NCBI RefSeq assembly: GCF_900112455.1
Contig: NZ_FOLT01000002.1
Coordinates: forward strand, 62,001 to 126,000
Direction: 5' to 3'
DNA length: 64,000 nucleotides
Origin: Alkalibacterium subtropicum
GTDB taxonomy: Bacteria; Bacillota; Bacilli; Lactobacillales; Carnobacteriaceae_A
A model generated the notes under the pieces. The model was not told where the DNA came from. It was given only the letters and a program-made list of their open reading frames with translations, and ran no database searches. Of this stretch, positions 24,594 to 35,004 are shown piece after piece; positions within the stretch are counted from its first letter, which is position 1; every line of letters begins with the position of its first letter. Position numbers and translations under genes: made by a program.

Positions 24594-26258
24594 TCACTTA
24601 TTATTTTTTAAGTGCACCAGTTTTTTTGCTGCGACTTGTTCAGTCAAATGACTTGACCAGCTTTCTCTCTCCTGACGGCTCCAGCCCAATTCACTTTCCA
24701 TGTATAACAGGACCGGTCTTTTCAGACGTTCCAGTTTGTCGATATTGAACAGCAGAGAATCCGTTCGTCTCCCAAAAAAGTCTTCGGGCGTCATGACCAT
24801 TTCATACGCCAGTCCGTATGCTAACTGGAGGGCATCCAGGAGCGGTATGTCCATGGCTTTTGCTTTATCCGCCAAGTCATACACCTTGTCGATATTCGAC
24901 CCATACCAGTCAGCGAGGTAATCCGCTTCTGCCTCATCCAGACCCAGAAACACCCCACGAGCCCGTTTTGCAGAAATAAAGTCGGGCACCGTTCCTTCCA
25001 CGTCTCCACCCGAAAGCCGGATCTCTTTTGTATCTTTAGCCGGATAGCTTATCCCCTCCTTTTGCCACTGCTGGTCGATCAGTGTAAAGGTATCTTCTGC
25101 CATTCCACGATAATCAGTCAACTTCCCTCCCGCGATGGTGATCAGACCGTCATCTGATAAAAAGACCTCATGGCCTCTGGATATACCGGAAGGGTCACTG
25201 TTATCTTCATCCCTGATCAGCGGCCGCAGCCCTGCCCAGCTCGATTCAATGTCGGCAAGGGACAGATCAGCCACATTAAACCGGTGATTGACAGCTTTGA
25301 GCAGATAATCGATGTCTTCCTGTGTGATCTCAGGATCTTCATACGGACCCTCAAAAGGGGTATCCGTCGTCCCAAAATACGTTTTATTCCCTCTGGGGAT
25401 CACGAAGATCATCCGATTGTCACCCAGCCCCGTGTCCGTGTAGATCGCCCGTTTCACAGGCAGTTTCTCATGGTCCACGACAAAGTGCACCCCTTTAGTC
25501 GGGTACATTTTCTTTTCGTTCTCATCCCTCTGTTTTTTTCGGAGTTCGTCTGACCAGGGCCCCGTTGCATTGACCACCACGGAAGCTTTGATGTCAAAAC
25601 TCTCATCACTCAAGGTGTCCATGGCTTTGATCCCTTTGATCTGACCTTTATCATCATACACAAACCCCACCGCTTTGACATAGTTTGCCAGCCAGGCCCC
25701 CGATTCATGGGCTTTCTTGACTGTCTCTATCGTCAGGCGGGCATCATCATTTATGTAATCCAGATAATAGCCGCCGGCCAAGAGGTTTTCTGCTTTCAGT
25801 GACGGTTCATCTTCCATCACTTCTGCTTTCTCAGTTAGATAATGCCGCCATGTCTCGTCCACTTCAGCCAAATAATCATACAAGTGCAAAGCGACTTCGG
25901 CAGAGAAGGTATTGAACGAGGCCCCGGGTTCATCATACACAGGCATCAGCATATAATCCGGCTGAACGATATGCGGGGCATTCCTGGCAATGACCGCCCG
26001 TTCCTTTGCGACATCCGCTACCAGCTCCACTTCAAACTTCTTCAGATAACGCAGACCGCCGTGGACCAGTTTTGTTGACCGGCTGCTCGTTCCTCCGGCA
26101 AAGTCCTGCATTTCAACAAGGCCTACTTGGCTTCCCCGTGCGGCCCCCTGTAAAGCCAGGCCTGCGCCTGTGATTCCGCCTCCGATGATCAGCAGGTCCA
26201 GCGTTTGTTTTTTTAATTGTTCGATCGTCGATTTTCTTGTCTGAGCTGAAAAAGTCAT
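24594..26258 (-). CDS. glpD: Glycerol-3-phosphate dehydrogenase/oxidase, FAD-dependent
   Basis: Oxidises sn-glycerol-3-phosphate to dihydroxyacetone phosphate. The ~554-residue protein has an FAD-binding GGGITGAG loop near residue 23, then GGTSSRSTKLVHGGLRYL, the flavin-contacting signature of GlpD/GlpO, and NATGPWSDE near residue 235. The length matches GlpD of Bacillus (about 555) rather than the ~608-residue GlpO oxidases of many lactic acid bacteria. Whether it donates to quinone or oxygen is therefore left open. The ATG at 26258 is preferred over a TTG at 26282. It lies 27 bp downstream of glpK in the same transcript. No glpF transporter follows. Confidence 0.92.
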   Translation of the reverse strand: MTFSAQTRKSTIEQLKKQTLDLLIIGGGITGAGLALQGAARGSQVGLVEMQDFAGGTSSRSTKLVHGGLRYLKKFEVELVADVAKERAVIARNAPHIVQPDYMLMPVYDEPGASFNTFSAEVALHLYDYLAEVDETWRHYLTEKAEVMEDEPSLKAENLLAGGYYLDYINDDARLTIETVKKAHESGAWLANYVKAVGFVYDDKGQIKGIKAMDTLSDESFDIKASVVVNATGPWSDELRKKQRDENEKKMYPTKGVHFVVDHEKLPVKRAIYTDTGLGDNRMIFVIPRGNKTYFGTTDTPFEGPYEDPEITQEDIDYLLKAVNHRFNVADLSLADIESSWAGLRPLIRDEDNSDPSGISRGHEVFLSDDGLITIAGGKLTDYRGMAEDTFTLIDQQWQKEGISYPAKDTKEIRLSGGDVEGTVPDFISAKRARGVFLGLDEAEADYLADWYGSNIDKVYDLADKAKAMDIPLLDALQLAYGLAYEMVMTPEDFFGRRTDSLLFNIDKLERLKRPVLLYMESELGWSRQERESWSSHLTEQVAAKKLVHLKNNK

Positions 26259-26285
26259 ATGGCTGTCAGCCCTTTCTCTCAAATT

Positions 26286-27833
<1,548 letters not shown>

Positions 27834-27993
27834 TTATGAGAAACGTTAGTTTAAACTCAGTATAACACTATAAAAAAAAGACAAGCTATTTATTTGGCCT
27901 GCACACACAGATTTTTCCCCCTACACAAGAGACCTTAGACCGCCAACTGTTGCTGTTTTATTGAACGACTTCTTAAACGGCCTATATATAAAA

Positions 27994-28044
27994 CCACAAG
28001 TGCCCCATCACCAATAATGATAAAGGGGCACTTGTGATTTTATA
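27994..28044 (-). terminator. Rho-independent terminator after pta
   Basis: CACAAGTGCCCC (27995-28006) pairs with GGGGCACTTGTG (28025-28036), flanked on the minus strand by GGTTTTATATA. It also works in the plus sense. The rest of the 27816-28074 gap shows nothing recognisable. Confidence 0.88.
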
Positions 28045-28074
28045 TCTGTTAAATTTTCATTCTACTGAGACAGC

Positions 28075-29055
28075 TTAGTCCTGGATCGCCTGGTTGGCAG
28101 TGATGATGGCTGTTTTATAAACATCTTCTTCTACAGAACCACGGGACAAGTCGGAGATCGGCTTGTTCAGACCCTGCAAGATAGGTCCGACGGCTTCAAA
28201 GTTACCGAAACGCTGAGCGATTTTATAGCCAATGTTTCCTGACTGCAATTCAGGGAAAACAAAGACAGTTGCCTGGCCGGCGACGTTTGAATCAGGAGCT
28301 TTCTGCTTAGCGACTGAAGAAACAAAGGCAGCATCAAACTGAAGTTCACCGTCGATCTCGAATTCAGGAGCCATTTCTTTAGCGATACGTGTGGCTTCCT
28401 GTACTTTTTCAACTTCCGGAGCTTGGGCAGACCCTTTAGAAGAGAAGCTCAATAATGCGACTTTTGGATCGATATCGAACATCTTAGCTGTACGGGCACT
28501 CTCCACAGCGATTTCTGCCAACACCTGAGCATCCGGGTTCGGATTGATCGCGCAGTCAGAGAAGACATATTTTTCCTGGCCGCGGCCACGCAGCATAATG
28601 AATGCGCCGGAGGTACGGCTGACGCCTGGACGAGTTTTGATGATCTGGAGGGCAGGTCTGACTGTATCACCGGTCGAATGGATCGCTCCACTGACAAGAC
28701 CGTCTGCTTTATCCATATAAACAAGCATCGTTCCAAAATAGTTGACATCGCGAAGCTGCTCTCTTGCCTGCTCTTCTGTTGCCTTGCCTTTGCGGCGTTC
28801 GACAAAGGCATTGACCATTTCATCGTATTCATCATAGGCATGCGGGTTCACGATATCGATACCGGTCAAGTCGAAGCCGTGTTCTTTAGCTACGCCTAAT
28901 ACTTCATCCCTGTCTCCAATCAGAATAGGTGTGAGTAATTCATCGTGGTACAAACGAACGACTGCTCCTAAAATACGTTCATCCGTTGCTTCAGGAAAGA
29001 CGATCTTCAGGTCTTTTCCTTTGATCTTGCTTTTTAAACTGTCAAATAATTCCAC
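28075..29055 (-). CDS. pta: Phosphate acetyltransferase
   Basis: Interconverts acetyl-CoA and acetyl phosphate in mixed-acid fermentation and overflow metabolism. About 326 residues, the short single-domain form. Typical segments are VFPEATDERIL near the start, GLVSGAIHSTGDTVRPALQIIKT in the middle (substrate pocket) and SGNIGYKIAQRFGNFEAVGPILQGLNKP near the end. A GTG at 29055 is chosen: GGAGG lies 7 bases before it, and the protein then begins VELFDSL as in relatives; the ATG at 29070 lies upstream of that site. The gene is monocistronic with its own terminator. Acetate kinase is not in the window. Confidence 0.96.
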   Translation of the reverse strand: MELFDSLKSKIKGKDLKIVFPEATDERILGAVVRLYHDELLTPILIGDRDEVLGVAKEHGFDLTGIDIVNPHAYDEYDEMVNAFVERRKGKATEEQAREQLRDVNYFGTMLVYMDKADGLVSGAIHSTGDTVRPALQIIKTRPGVSRTSGAFIMLRGRGQEKYVFSDCAINPNPDAQVLAEIAVESARTAKMFDIDPKVALLSFSSKGSAQAPEVEKVQEATRIAKEMAPEFEIDGELQFDAAFVSSVAKQKAPDSNVAGQATVFVFPELQSGNIGYKIAQRFGNFEAVGPILQGLNKPISDLSRGSVEEDVYKTAIITANQAIQD

Positions 29056-29141
29056 GGGTTTTCCCTCCATTGTTGTTTTTCTACATATTCAATCTTACCA
29101 CTTTCAGTCAATAATTTACAGTATACTCCTTGAAGTTTTAC

Positions 29142-29828
29142 TTATAGCTCCGCTTTTTCAGGAAGTCTCCAGTCGATCGGTTCTTCTCCCATTTCTTTCA
29201 GAGCTTCGTTCGTTTTAGAAAAGGGTTCTGACCCAAAGAACCCCCTGTAGGCGGACAAGGGACTGGGGTGGGCTGAAGTGATGACGGCATGTTTATCTTC
29301 ATCGATCATCTTTTGTTTCGCTTTGGCCGCGTTGCCCCATAACAGGAAGACGACCGGTTTTTCACGTTCATTCAACGCCCGGATCACCTCATCTGTCAAA
29401 TCTTCCCAGCCCTTTTTCTGATGCGAATGCGCTTCGCCTTTTCGGACAGTCAAGACTGTGTTTAAGAGCAGCACCCCTTCTTCTGCCCACTTCTTCAGAT
29501 ACCCATGCGGAGCCGGCGGAATACCCAGATCACTTTCCAGTTCCTTATACATATTGCGCAGGGACGGTGGAATGGCTGCCTCCGGATTGACGGAAAAACT
29601 GAGACCGTGAGCCTGATTTTCACCATGATAAGGATCCTGCCCCAGCAGGACGACTTTTACTTTGTGGTAAGGCGTCCACTGAAAGGCCTGCCAGATGTTT
29701 TCTTTTTTCGGATAGACCGATGTCGTTTCAAATTCTTCTTTCAGGAACGCTCTCAGCGCCCGATATGATTCCTTTTCTGCCGCTCTTTCCAGAATGGGTT
29801 TCCAGTCATTTTCTACAGGTATCGCCAT
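29142..29828 (-). CDS. ung: Uracil-DNA glycosylase
   Basis: Removes uracil from DNA in base-excision repair. The 228-residue protein carries the water-activating loop GQDPYHG at residues 63-69, with catalytic Asp66, and the DNA-intercalation loop [10 protein letters not shown] at 187-196, with catalytic His187. Length is standard for family 1 UDG. The ATG at 29828 (MAIPVEN) is chosen because GGAG lies 7 bases before it; the longer frame adds 18 basic residues without support. It is divergent from the HAD phosphatase gene. Confidence 0.97.
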   Translation of the reverse strand: MAIPVENDWKPILERAAEKESYRALRAFLKEEFETTSVYPKKENIWQAFQWTPYHKVKVVLLGQDPYHGENQAHGLSFSVNPEAAIPPSLRNMYKELESDLGIPPAPHGYLKKWAEEGVLLLNTVLTVRKGEAHSHQKKGWEDLTDEVIRALNEREKPVVFLLWGNAAKAKQKMIDEDKHAVITSAHPSPLSAYRGFFGSEPFSKTNEALKEMGEEPIDWRLPEKAEL

Positions 29829-29947
29829 TGTCATTCTCCTTTCTTTTTTCATTATTCTGTTCAAATAATAGATAATCTTCATGCCCTGCCGCTCTTTTTT
29901 TGGTATGCTAGTCTTAGATGATTATGAAGAAGAAAAGGAGCACACAC

Positions 29948-30832
29948 ATGATAAAATTGATCGTTTCAGATATGGACGGTACCTTACTTGATGAAGAAAT
30001 GGAAATCAGCCAGGCCAATGTCTCGGCCATCAAACGGGTACAAAGCCAGGGCATCCACTTTGCCATTGCGACCGGACGGGATTATCCGCTTGCCTCTCCT
30101 GTGCTGGAAGAAAATGGGATAAAGTGTCCCCTGATCGCCCAGAACGGGGCTCAGTACTTTGATGCAGACGGCAATAACCGCTACAATCGGGGACTGGAAA
30201 AAAGTACCGTCAGAAAGATGCTGTCGATTTTTTCCGACTATAACGATATACATGAAGAACTCATGACAAACAAAGGGATCTTTTCTGATAATAAAGACAA
30301 ACGGCTGGAAATGCTTGCCATGATGATTTATGACATGAACCCGGACACGACTTATGAAGAAGCCTTGGAAAATGCAGCTGGTTATGCAGAAAAACTGCAG
30401 ATAAATTTTGTCGATGATTATCAGGAGATCATCAGTGACAACAGTGCCATCATTCTCAAGGTCTCCGTTCATTCCAGCAAGGGGCGAGAGGTGTTAGGTC
30501 CGCTCAGAGAAGAGCTGCATCGCGAGATACCAGATCTGGCCATTACTGCATCCAGTAAACGTAACCTGGAAATCAATCACGCAGCGGCTCAAAAAGGTAT
30601 TGCTGTGGCGCAGCTGGCTAAACAGCTCGGCATCAAAGCCGATGAAGTCATGACGATCGGCGACAACCTCAATGACCTCTCCATGCTTGAATGGGCCGGC
30701 TATTCAGTTGCTGTCGCGAATGCTGAACCTGAAGCGAAAGAAGCAGCCCGCTTCGAGACGTCCAGCAATCGTCAGAACGGGGTGGCTGAAGCCATCTCAC
30801 GTGTATTGAGCGGAAAAATGTCTACAGAGTAA
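29948..30832 (+). CDS. Cof-type HAD hydrolase (sugar/flavin phosphatase-like)
   Basis: A 294-residue class IIB HAD phosphatase. Motif I is SDMDGTLLDE at residues ~7-16, ATGRDYP serves as motif II, and GDNLNDLSMLEWAG carries motifs III/IV. A ~100-residue cap domain lies between. The ATG at 29948 is preferred since AAGGAG precedes it by 7 bases. Relatives (YidA, YwpJ, Cof) dephosphorylate sugar phosphates or pyridoxal/flavin phosphates with loose specificity, so no substrate is assigned. Single gene, ended by the terminator at 30860-30888. Confidence 0.9.
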   Translation: MIKLIVSDMDGTLLDEEMEISQANVSAIKRVQSQGIHFAIATGRDYPLASPVLEENGIKCPLIAQNGAQYFDADGNNRYNRGLEKSTVRKMLSIFSDYNDIHEELMTNKGIFSDNKDKRLEMLAMMIYDMNPDTTYEEALENAAGYAEKLQINFVDDYQEIISDNSAIILKVSVHSSKGREVLGPLREELHREIPDLAITASSKRNLEINHAAAQKGIAVAQLAKQLGIKADEVMTIGDNLNDLSMLEWAGYSVAVANAEPEAKEAARFETSSNRQNGVAEAISRVLSGKMSTE

Positions 30833-30859
30833 TATCCTTATCGGAGAAAATATTGACGT

Positions 30860-30888
30860 AAGGCCACTTCTTATCGTGGCCTTTTTTG
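30860..30888. terminator. Terminator between convergent genes
   Basis: AAGGCCAC (30860-30867) pairs with GTGGCCTT (30876-30883), followed by TTTTTGTTTG on the plus strand. It serves the HAD gene and lies 14 bp past the end of the convergent thioesterase gene. Confidence 0.85.
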
Positions 30889-30901
30889 TTTGCTCGAGTC
30901 A

Positions 30902-31441
30902 CTAACTTTTTTCTTTGATCCAGGGTGGTAAAATCGAAATGGCTTCGACTAGTTTTTCATTGGCCTGACGGTCTGCCAGACGTCTCTGCCGGCGGTCCTG
31001 ATAATTGCCGCAGATCATCTGTTCTTCCTTATCTACTGGCTGGATGAGCGGCAATGCCTCATCCTGACTCAGGCCAGCAACGACAAATGTGATGAAACTG
31101 GTCGCCGCTATGTAGCGTTTCCCCGTTATCAAGTCCTCTCCGAGAACTTTGGCAAAGACCTCAACTGATGTGCGTCCTGTTCCTGTGACGTAAGACTCCA
31201 CACAAACAGAATGTCCCGATCTGATCGGATGTATAAAATGAAGTTCATCCATCGATGCCGTTACGATATCGTTAGTGCGTGCGAGGCGTGAAACTGATAT
31301 CGAGGCCGTATTATCGACCATGCTCATCAGTTTACCTCCGAACAGGGTCTGATGGTCATTCAGATCAGGGGGCAGGATCCGGTGGGTCTGGACGACTCTG
31401 GTCTCATTGCAGGTCAATACTTTCCGGTTGTCATTTGTCAT
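30902..31441 (-). CDS. Acyl-CoA thioesterase, YciA/YkhA-type hotdog fold
   Basis: About 179 residues. The characteristic NDHQTLFGGKLMSMVDNTA segment includes the catalytic Asp and the GG-x-LM pattern of acyl-CoA hydrolases. It is followed by VTASMDELHFIHPIRSGHSV and a final ~30-residue basic tail beyond the fold. These enzymes hydrolyse medium- to long-chain acyl-CoA. The ATG at 31441 (MTNDNRK) is preferred since AAGG stands 9 bases before it and it falls just after the Nudix stop at 31455. It is therefore probably the third gene of a Sir2-Nudix-thioesterase run. Confidence 0.88.
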   Translation of the reverse strand: MTNDNRKVLTCNETRVVQTHRILPPDLNDHQTLFGGKLMSMVDNTASISVSRLARTNDIVTASMDELHFIHPIRSGHSVCVESYVTGTGRTSVEVFAKVLGEDLITGKRYIAATSFITFVVAGLSQDEALPLIQPVDKEEQMICGNYQDRRQRRLADRQANEKLVEAISILPPWIKEKS

Positions 31442-31454
31442 TTTTATCATCCTT

Positions 31455-32084
31455 CTATATATAATTGTCTGACTCGTTTGTTTCATCTTTTATCAGTTCA
31501 CTGAACCGGTGTGTCAGGTGAGCAGTATAGCCCCAGAGATAATGGTCTGACAGATGATAAAAAGGAATCTGCTGGTTGACATTCCGCCATTTATATTTCT
31601 GACCGCCGGAGATCAGTTCGACCGGAAAGTCAGCATCCTGTTCCATTTTCATCCGTGCCTCATAGTACTTGGGCTCTATTGTCAAAAAGTACGTCAGTGG
31701 AATCGTGAACACCCCTTCCACTTCTTCATTCGGTTCAAGTTTATCTACATCCACTTCTGGCAGCCATCCGACGAAACACTTGATGATGTGGTTCTGCTTC
31801 ACTATATAGTCCATTTCTCCAAGCACGGTTATGGCTTTCCGGTCCAGGACGAGCTCCTCTTCCGTCTCTCTCAGCGCTGCTTCCCTGAAAGTTTCTCCAG
31901 CCTCCAGAGCCCCGCCGGGAAAAGATGTTTCTCCAGGCTGAGACACACGGTGGCTCCTCACTTCATATAAAATATGGATCTCATCATTCACCCGTACGAG
32001 GGGTAATAAAACAGCATATTTACTCTGTTTGGTAATGGCATCCGGGACGTGCCCGGCCATAATGTTACTGATTTTTTCTATCAC
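31455..32084 (-). CDS. Nudix hydrolase, probable CoA pyrophosphatase
   Basis: A 209-residue Nudix protein. The upstream element SQPGETSFPGG matches the UPF0035 motif of CoA-diphosphatases (NudL/YeaB), and the Nudix box GALEAGETFREAALRETEEEL follows directly with all Glu residues in place. It would cleave CoA or its oxidised or acylated forms to phosphopantetheine and 3',5'-ADP. It lies between the sirtuin gene and an acyl-CoA thioesterase gene, a CoA-centred neighbourhood. Specificity rests on the motif, not on experiment. Confidence 0.88.
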   Translation of the reverse strand: MIEKISNIMAGHVPDAITKQSKYAVLLPLVRVNDEIHILYEVRSHRVSQPGETSFPGGALEAGETFREAALRETEEELVLDRKAITVLGEMDYIVKQNHIIKCFVGWLPEVDVDKLEPNEEVEGVFTIPLTYFLTIEPKYYEARMKMEQDADFPVELISGGQKYKWRNVNQQIPFYHLSDHYLWGYTAHLTHRFSELIKDETNESDNYI

Positions 32085-32154
32085 ATTCTCACCTGCCTAA
32101 TCAGCTTTCTTAAGAGTCTATTATATCAGTCCAGCTGTTCCTCTCAATCATATT

Positions 32155-32913
32155 CTACTCATTCCGATCACTCGTATGCTGATCAGCATCCAAGTACTGC
32201 TGCACCTCTTCGACCCATTCGCCGATCGGTCTGCTGAACACGCACGCAAAGCCATCACTCAACGGTGTACCCTCTCTATTGACCAAAACACTTCTGTTTC
32301 CATTATACTCGAAAATCAGACCTGCCGCCGGATACACGTTTAAACTCGTCCCCATGACCAGCAGAATATCTGCTTCGCTTATGGCCTGCACACTTTCCTG
32401 CAGGACTTTTCGGTCTAATGCCTCCCCGTAAAGCGTAATAGCCGGACGGGCCCATTCGCCATCCACACGCATTTCTTTCTCATCTCTCACGGCTTCATCC
32501 AGGGATTTTTCGCTGCCGTATTCTGTTATGATTTTCCCGGCATTGCCATGCAGTTCCAGCACCCGTGTACTGCCGGCTTTCTGATGGAGGCCATCGATGT
32601 TCTGCGTGATGATCGTCACGTCATGCCCCGCGTCTTCCAGCCGTTTCAGAAAAAAGTGACCGGTGTTGGGTCTGGCATCCGGAAACAGCAGTTTTTCATT
32701 GAACAGACGATAAAATTCTCTGGGGTGCTCCGAAAAAAATGACCAGCTGAGGACGTCTTCCATGGGAATCCCTTGTTCCGTTTCTTCATTGTACAATCCC
32801 TCCCCAGATCTGAAATCCGGGATCCCGCTCTCTGTGGATATTCCTGCACCGGTGATCACTGCGACTTTCTGACTGGTTTGGAACCACTTTGCTGCGCATT
32901 CAACTGCATCCAT
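32155..32913 (-). CDS. Sir2-family NAD-dependent deacylase lacking the zinc cysteines
   Basis: A 252-residue sirtuin. NAD-binding GAGIS lies at residues 22-26 followed by ESGIPDFRS, the TQNIDGLH motif at 103-110, the catalytic His122 in ELHGN, and GTSLNVYPAAG near 188. Between His122 and the ITLYGEAL segment (~159-166), where most sirtuins place two Cys-x-x-Cys pairs binding zinc, this protein has no cysteine at all. The fold there must be held without zinc, or the small domain is changed. The catalytic core is intact, so NAD-dependent deacylase or ADP-ribosyl activity is still expected. It heads the run with the Nudix and thioesterase genes. Confidence 0.9.
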   Translation of the reverse strand: MDAVECAAKWFQTSQKVAVITGAGISTESGIPDFRSGEGLYNEETEQGIPMEDVLSWSFFSEHPREFYRLFNEKLLFPDARPNTGHFFLKRLEDAGHDVTIITQNIDGLHQKAGSTRVLELHGNAGKIITEYGSEKSLDEAVRDEKEMRVDGEWARPAITLYGEALDRKVLQESVQAISEADILLVMGTSLNVYPAAGLIFEYNGNRSVLVNREGTPLSDGFACVFSRPIGEWVEEVQQYLDADQHTSDRNE

Positions 32914-33055
32914 ACTATCCTCTCCTGTTCTTAAGCAGAAACTTCCTGAATGTTTTGCGGATCCTCACTATAAGCCTTATACTTATAGTGTAAAGTAATC
33001 ATACGATTACTGACTACTATTTAGTATCTTACCATCAAATTTTGGAGGTTAAATC

Positions 33056-33880
33056 ATGAACAAACCAAACTTAACATTGACTATTGCCGGGAACGATGCA
33101 AGCGGGGGCGCAGGGATCGCCGCTGACCTGAAGACCTTTGCCGAATACGGCACCTATGGTATCGCTGCTTTAACGACGATTGCTATAATGGACCCTGAAA
33201 ACAACTGGAGCCACGGGGTGACCGCGATGAGTGCACAGGTGGTCCAAGACCAGCTGATCACTGCTTTTGCCGGTCCGACAATCGGTGCAGCCAAGACGGG
33301 CATGCTGCCTGATGCAGATGTCGTCAATGTTATCGCTGATAAAATGGAACAGCACCCGGAGACACCATTAATCGTTGATCCAGTGATGGTCTGCAAAGGC
33401 GAAGACGAAGTCCTTAACCCGCAGAATGTGGAAGCGATCAAGAACAGGCTTATCCCATTGGCAACCGTTACGACCCCTAACTTGTTTGAAGCCGGTCAGC
33501 TGGCCGATCTGGGGCTTCTTTTCGATCTTGATGATATGAAAAAAGCCGCCAAGATCATTCATGAGAAAGGCGCGGAAATTGTCGTGATCAAAGGCGGCAA
33601 GGCCCTTGCCGGCGATGAAGCGATCGATCTCGTCTATGACGGAAATGAGTATGTCACGCTCACATCCCGAAAAGTTGAAAATGCCCATAACCACGGCGCC
33701 GGCTGTACCTTTGCCGCAGCGATCACGGCAGGTATCGCTCAGGGGCTCGAGCCGATCGAGGCTATCAGAAAAGCAAAAGACTTCGTTACAGAAGCTATTA
33801 AAGCCGGCTTTGAATACAATCAGTTTGTGGGCCCTGTTTTCCACAGCGGCTACCGTTTAAACAGACAGTCGTCCATTTAA
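33056..33880 (+). CDS. pdxK: Pyridoxal/pyridoxine kinase of the ThiD-like family
   Basis: A 274-residue ribokinase-fold enzyme. IAGNDASGGAGIAADLKTFAE opens the protein and binds the substrate, DPVMVCKGED is the internal motif, and NHGAGCTFAAAITAGIA near residue 213 is the anion hole and catalytic Asp/Cys region. The GAGCT version and the VCKGED loop match the Bacillus-type PdxK rather than true HMP-P kinase ThiD, which usually has GTGCT. It phosphorylates pyridoxal or pyridoxine for PLP salvage. No thi genes are nearby, supporting the vitamin B6 assignment. GGAGG precedes the ATG. The yvrJ gene follows 57 bp later. Confidence 0.85.
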   Translation: MNKPNLTLTIAGNDASGGAGIAADLKTFAEYGTYGIAALTTIAIMDPENNWSHGVTAMSAQVVQDQLITAFAGPTIGAAKTGMLPDADVVNVIADKMEQHPETPLIVDPVMVCKGEDEVLNPQNVEAIKNRLIPLATVTTPNLFEAGQLADLGLLFDLDDMKKAAKIIHEKGAEIVVIKGGKALAGDEAIDLVYDGNEYVTLTSRKVENAHNHGAGCTFAAAITAGIAQGLEPIEAIRKAKDFVTEAIKAGFEYNQFVGPVFHSGYRLNRQSSI

Positions 33881-33937
33881 ACGGAGGTAACACTTGCTCC
33901 TCTTTTTCCGTTATTGTAGTTAGAGAGGAGGAAGACG

Positions 33938-34105
33938 ATGGACACTCAATTGACTTTGTTCACAACGGCGCTGGACATGATAGCGAATGTCGGCTTTCCA
34001 ATCTTCATTTCGCTGTTTCTGCTCCACCGGATGGAAAACAAGATCGATGCGATCGTCGTTGCCCTGAAAGAACTGACGACCGTCATGTCTCACAGCAGCG
34101 AATAA
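33938..34105 (+). CDS. YvrJ-family small membrane protein, 55 residues
   Basis: Encoded by an ORF starting ATG at 33938 and stopping TAA at 34103-34105, preceded by AGGAGG at a 6-base distance. The protein reads MDTQLTLFTTALDMIANVG, then a hydrophobic helix (FPIFISLFLLHRM) and a charged amphipathic tail (ENKIDAIVVALKELTTV). The NVGFPI-x(n)-LFLL-x-R-x-E-x-K-x-D pattern is that of the YvrJ family. In Bacillus subtilis YvrJ is encoded beside the sigma-O regulon genes yvrI and rsoA; its function is unknown. It lies between pdxK and a strong terminator, so it may be cotranscribed with pdxK. Confidence 0.85.
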   Translation: MDTQLTLFTTALDMIANVGFPIFISLFLLHRMENKIDAIVVALKELTTVMSHSSE

Positions 34106-34110
34106 CAAAG

Positions 34111-34151
34111 AAAAAGAGTGCAGCGTATCATAACCGCTGCACTCTTTTTCG
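34111..34151 (+). terminator. Rho-independent terminator after yvrJ
   Basis: AAAAAGAGTGCAGCG pairs perfectly with CGCTGCACTCTTTTT across a TATCATAAC loop, ending in a T-run, 6 bp beyond the yvrJ stop. Confidence 0.92.
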
Positions 34152-34239
34152 GTCCTCACACTTCTTTCATAATTTGAGCAACTAGTGTTATAATAAAGAA
34201 AAAGCTGGATGATTCTAAACGTACTCGAGGTGATTAGAA

Positions 34240-34824
34240 ATGGTTCGTTTATTTATAAAGCAGGAATTCATGTCGAAACAGGACCGACTGGTCGTCTCAG
34301 ATCCCACGGGAAAAGAGGTTTATCTGATCGTCGGCAAATGGGGACGCGTAGCTGACAAACTGTCTGTCTTTGCCATAGATGGTTCGCGGTTACTCGATGT
34401 CAGACAGGTGGCATTATCCGTTTTTCCGAAGTTTCACTTCTATGTCGAGGCCAAAAAAATCGGAAGCCTGAAAAAACGGCCCGGGATCAGAGGGATTAAA
34501 AATCCTTTTTTCACTCTCACAGGACTGAACTGGGTGATCACTGGTGATTACGAAAAGAAACGCTTTACTGTCAGACATCTGGGTAAAAAGATAGGGACAA
34601 TAGACAAGAACATTTCATATTTGGGTGAATTCTATACCGTCAACTTTCTTAAAGAAGAGGAAGTGCCCGTTGCTTGTGCTGTGACTGTTCTGCTCGATCA
34701 TTACGCCGAAAACAGAGAACTTGTGTGGAAGCGCAGACAGCAGCAGAAATACAGCCTCGGGTTCATGCACCCGATCTGGATGCGATTAAAACAGAAGCTG
34801 CTTCAAAAAGAGAAGCTGGATTAA
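34240..34824 (+). CDS. LURP-one/tubby-like fold protein
   Basis: A 194-residue protein of the LURP-one-related (YxjI, Tub_2) group. Short beta strands with repeating patterns such as LVVSDPTGKEVYLIVGKW, FAIDGSRLLDVRQ and NWVITGDYEKKRFTVRHLGKKIGTIDK are typical of this 12-stranded barrel around a buried helix. The C-terminus (VWKRRQQQKYSLGFMHPIWMRLKQKLLQ) is basic and may touch the membrane. AGGTG lies before the ATG. Biochemical role is unknown throughout bacteria; phospholipid binding has been suggested for the fold. It is a single gene closed by the 34829-34892 terminator. Confidence 0.8.
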   Translation: MVRLFIKQEFMSKQDRLVVSDPTGKEVYLIVGKWGRVADKLSVFAIDGSRLLDVRQVALSVFPKFHFYVEAKKIGSLKKRPGIRGIKNPFFTLTGLNWVITGDYEKKRFTVRHLGKKIGTIDKNISYLGEFYTVNFLKEEEVPVACAVTVLLDHYAENRELVWKRRQQQKYSLGFMHPIWMRLKQKLLQKEKLD

Positions 34825-34828
34825 ACAC

Positions 34829-34892
34829 AGAGACCCTCATGACTACTGCTGGAGCGCTCAATACGCCTCGACAGGTCATGAAGGTCTCTTTT
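34829..34892 (+). terminator. Terminator-like long hairpin
   Basis: AGAGACC-CT-CATGAC pairs with GTCATG-AA-GGTCTCT, followed by TTTTA. It serves the LURP-one gene. The loop is long (about 33 bases), so strength is uncertain. Confidence 0.6.
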
Positions 34893-35004
34893 ACAGCTGT
34901 TTCTGCAAGGGGTCATCGTGGTGATCTGCGAGAACGACCTCATCCGTTTTTGAATCCCATGCATGTGGAAAGGGCCTGGGCGCGCGGGCTACCCCGACCG
35001 GCAT
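34891..35004 (-). CDS. Possible 37-residue ORF downstream of uvrC
   Basis: The gap 34825-35146 holds, besides the terminator, an ATG at 35004 (minus) with GGAG 5 bases before it. It encodes a peptide starting MPVGVARAPRPFPHAWDSKT and ending at 34891, just before the shared terminator hairpin. In another frame directly upstream, an open but start-less stretch reads LIRAAQKEDAEAVIALLKI, which resembles the first helix of small sigma-type factors. Either a short coding unit or the decayed remains of one follows uvrC. I do not recognise the peptide and give it low weight. Confidence 0.25.
   Translation of the reverse strand: MPVGVARAPRPFPHAWDSKTDEVVLADHHDDPLQKQL

Noticed and set aside
27841-27890. 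glpK promoter (TTGTCT ... TATACT)
   Set aside because: The spacer is only 14 bp, too short for a normal sigma-A promoter, so it was not annotated.
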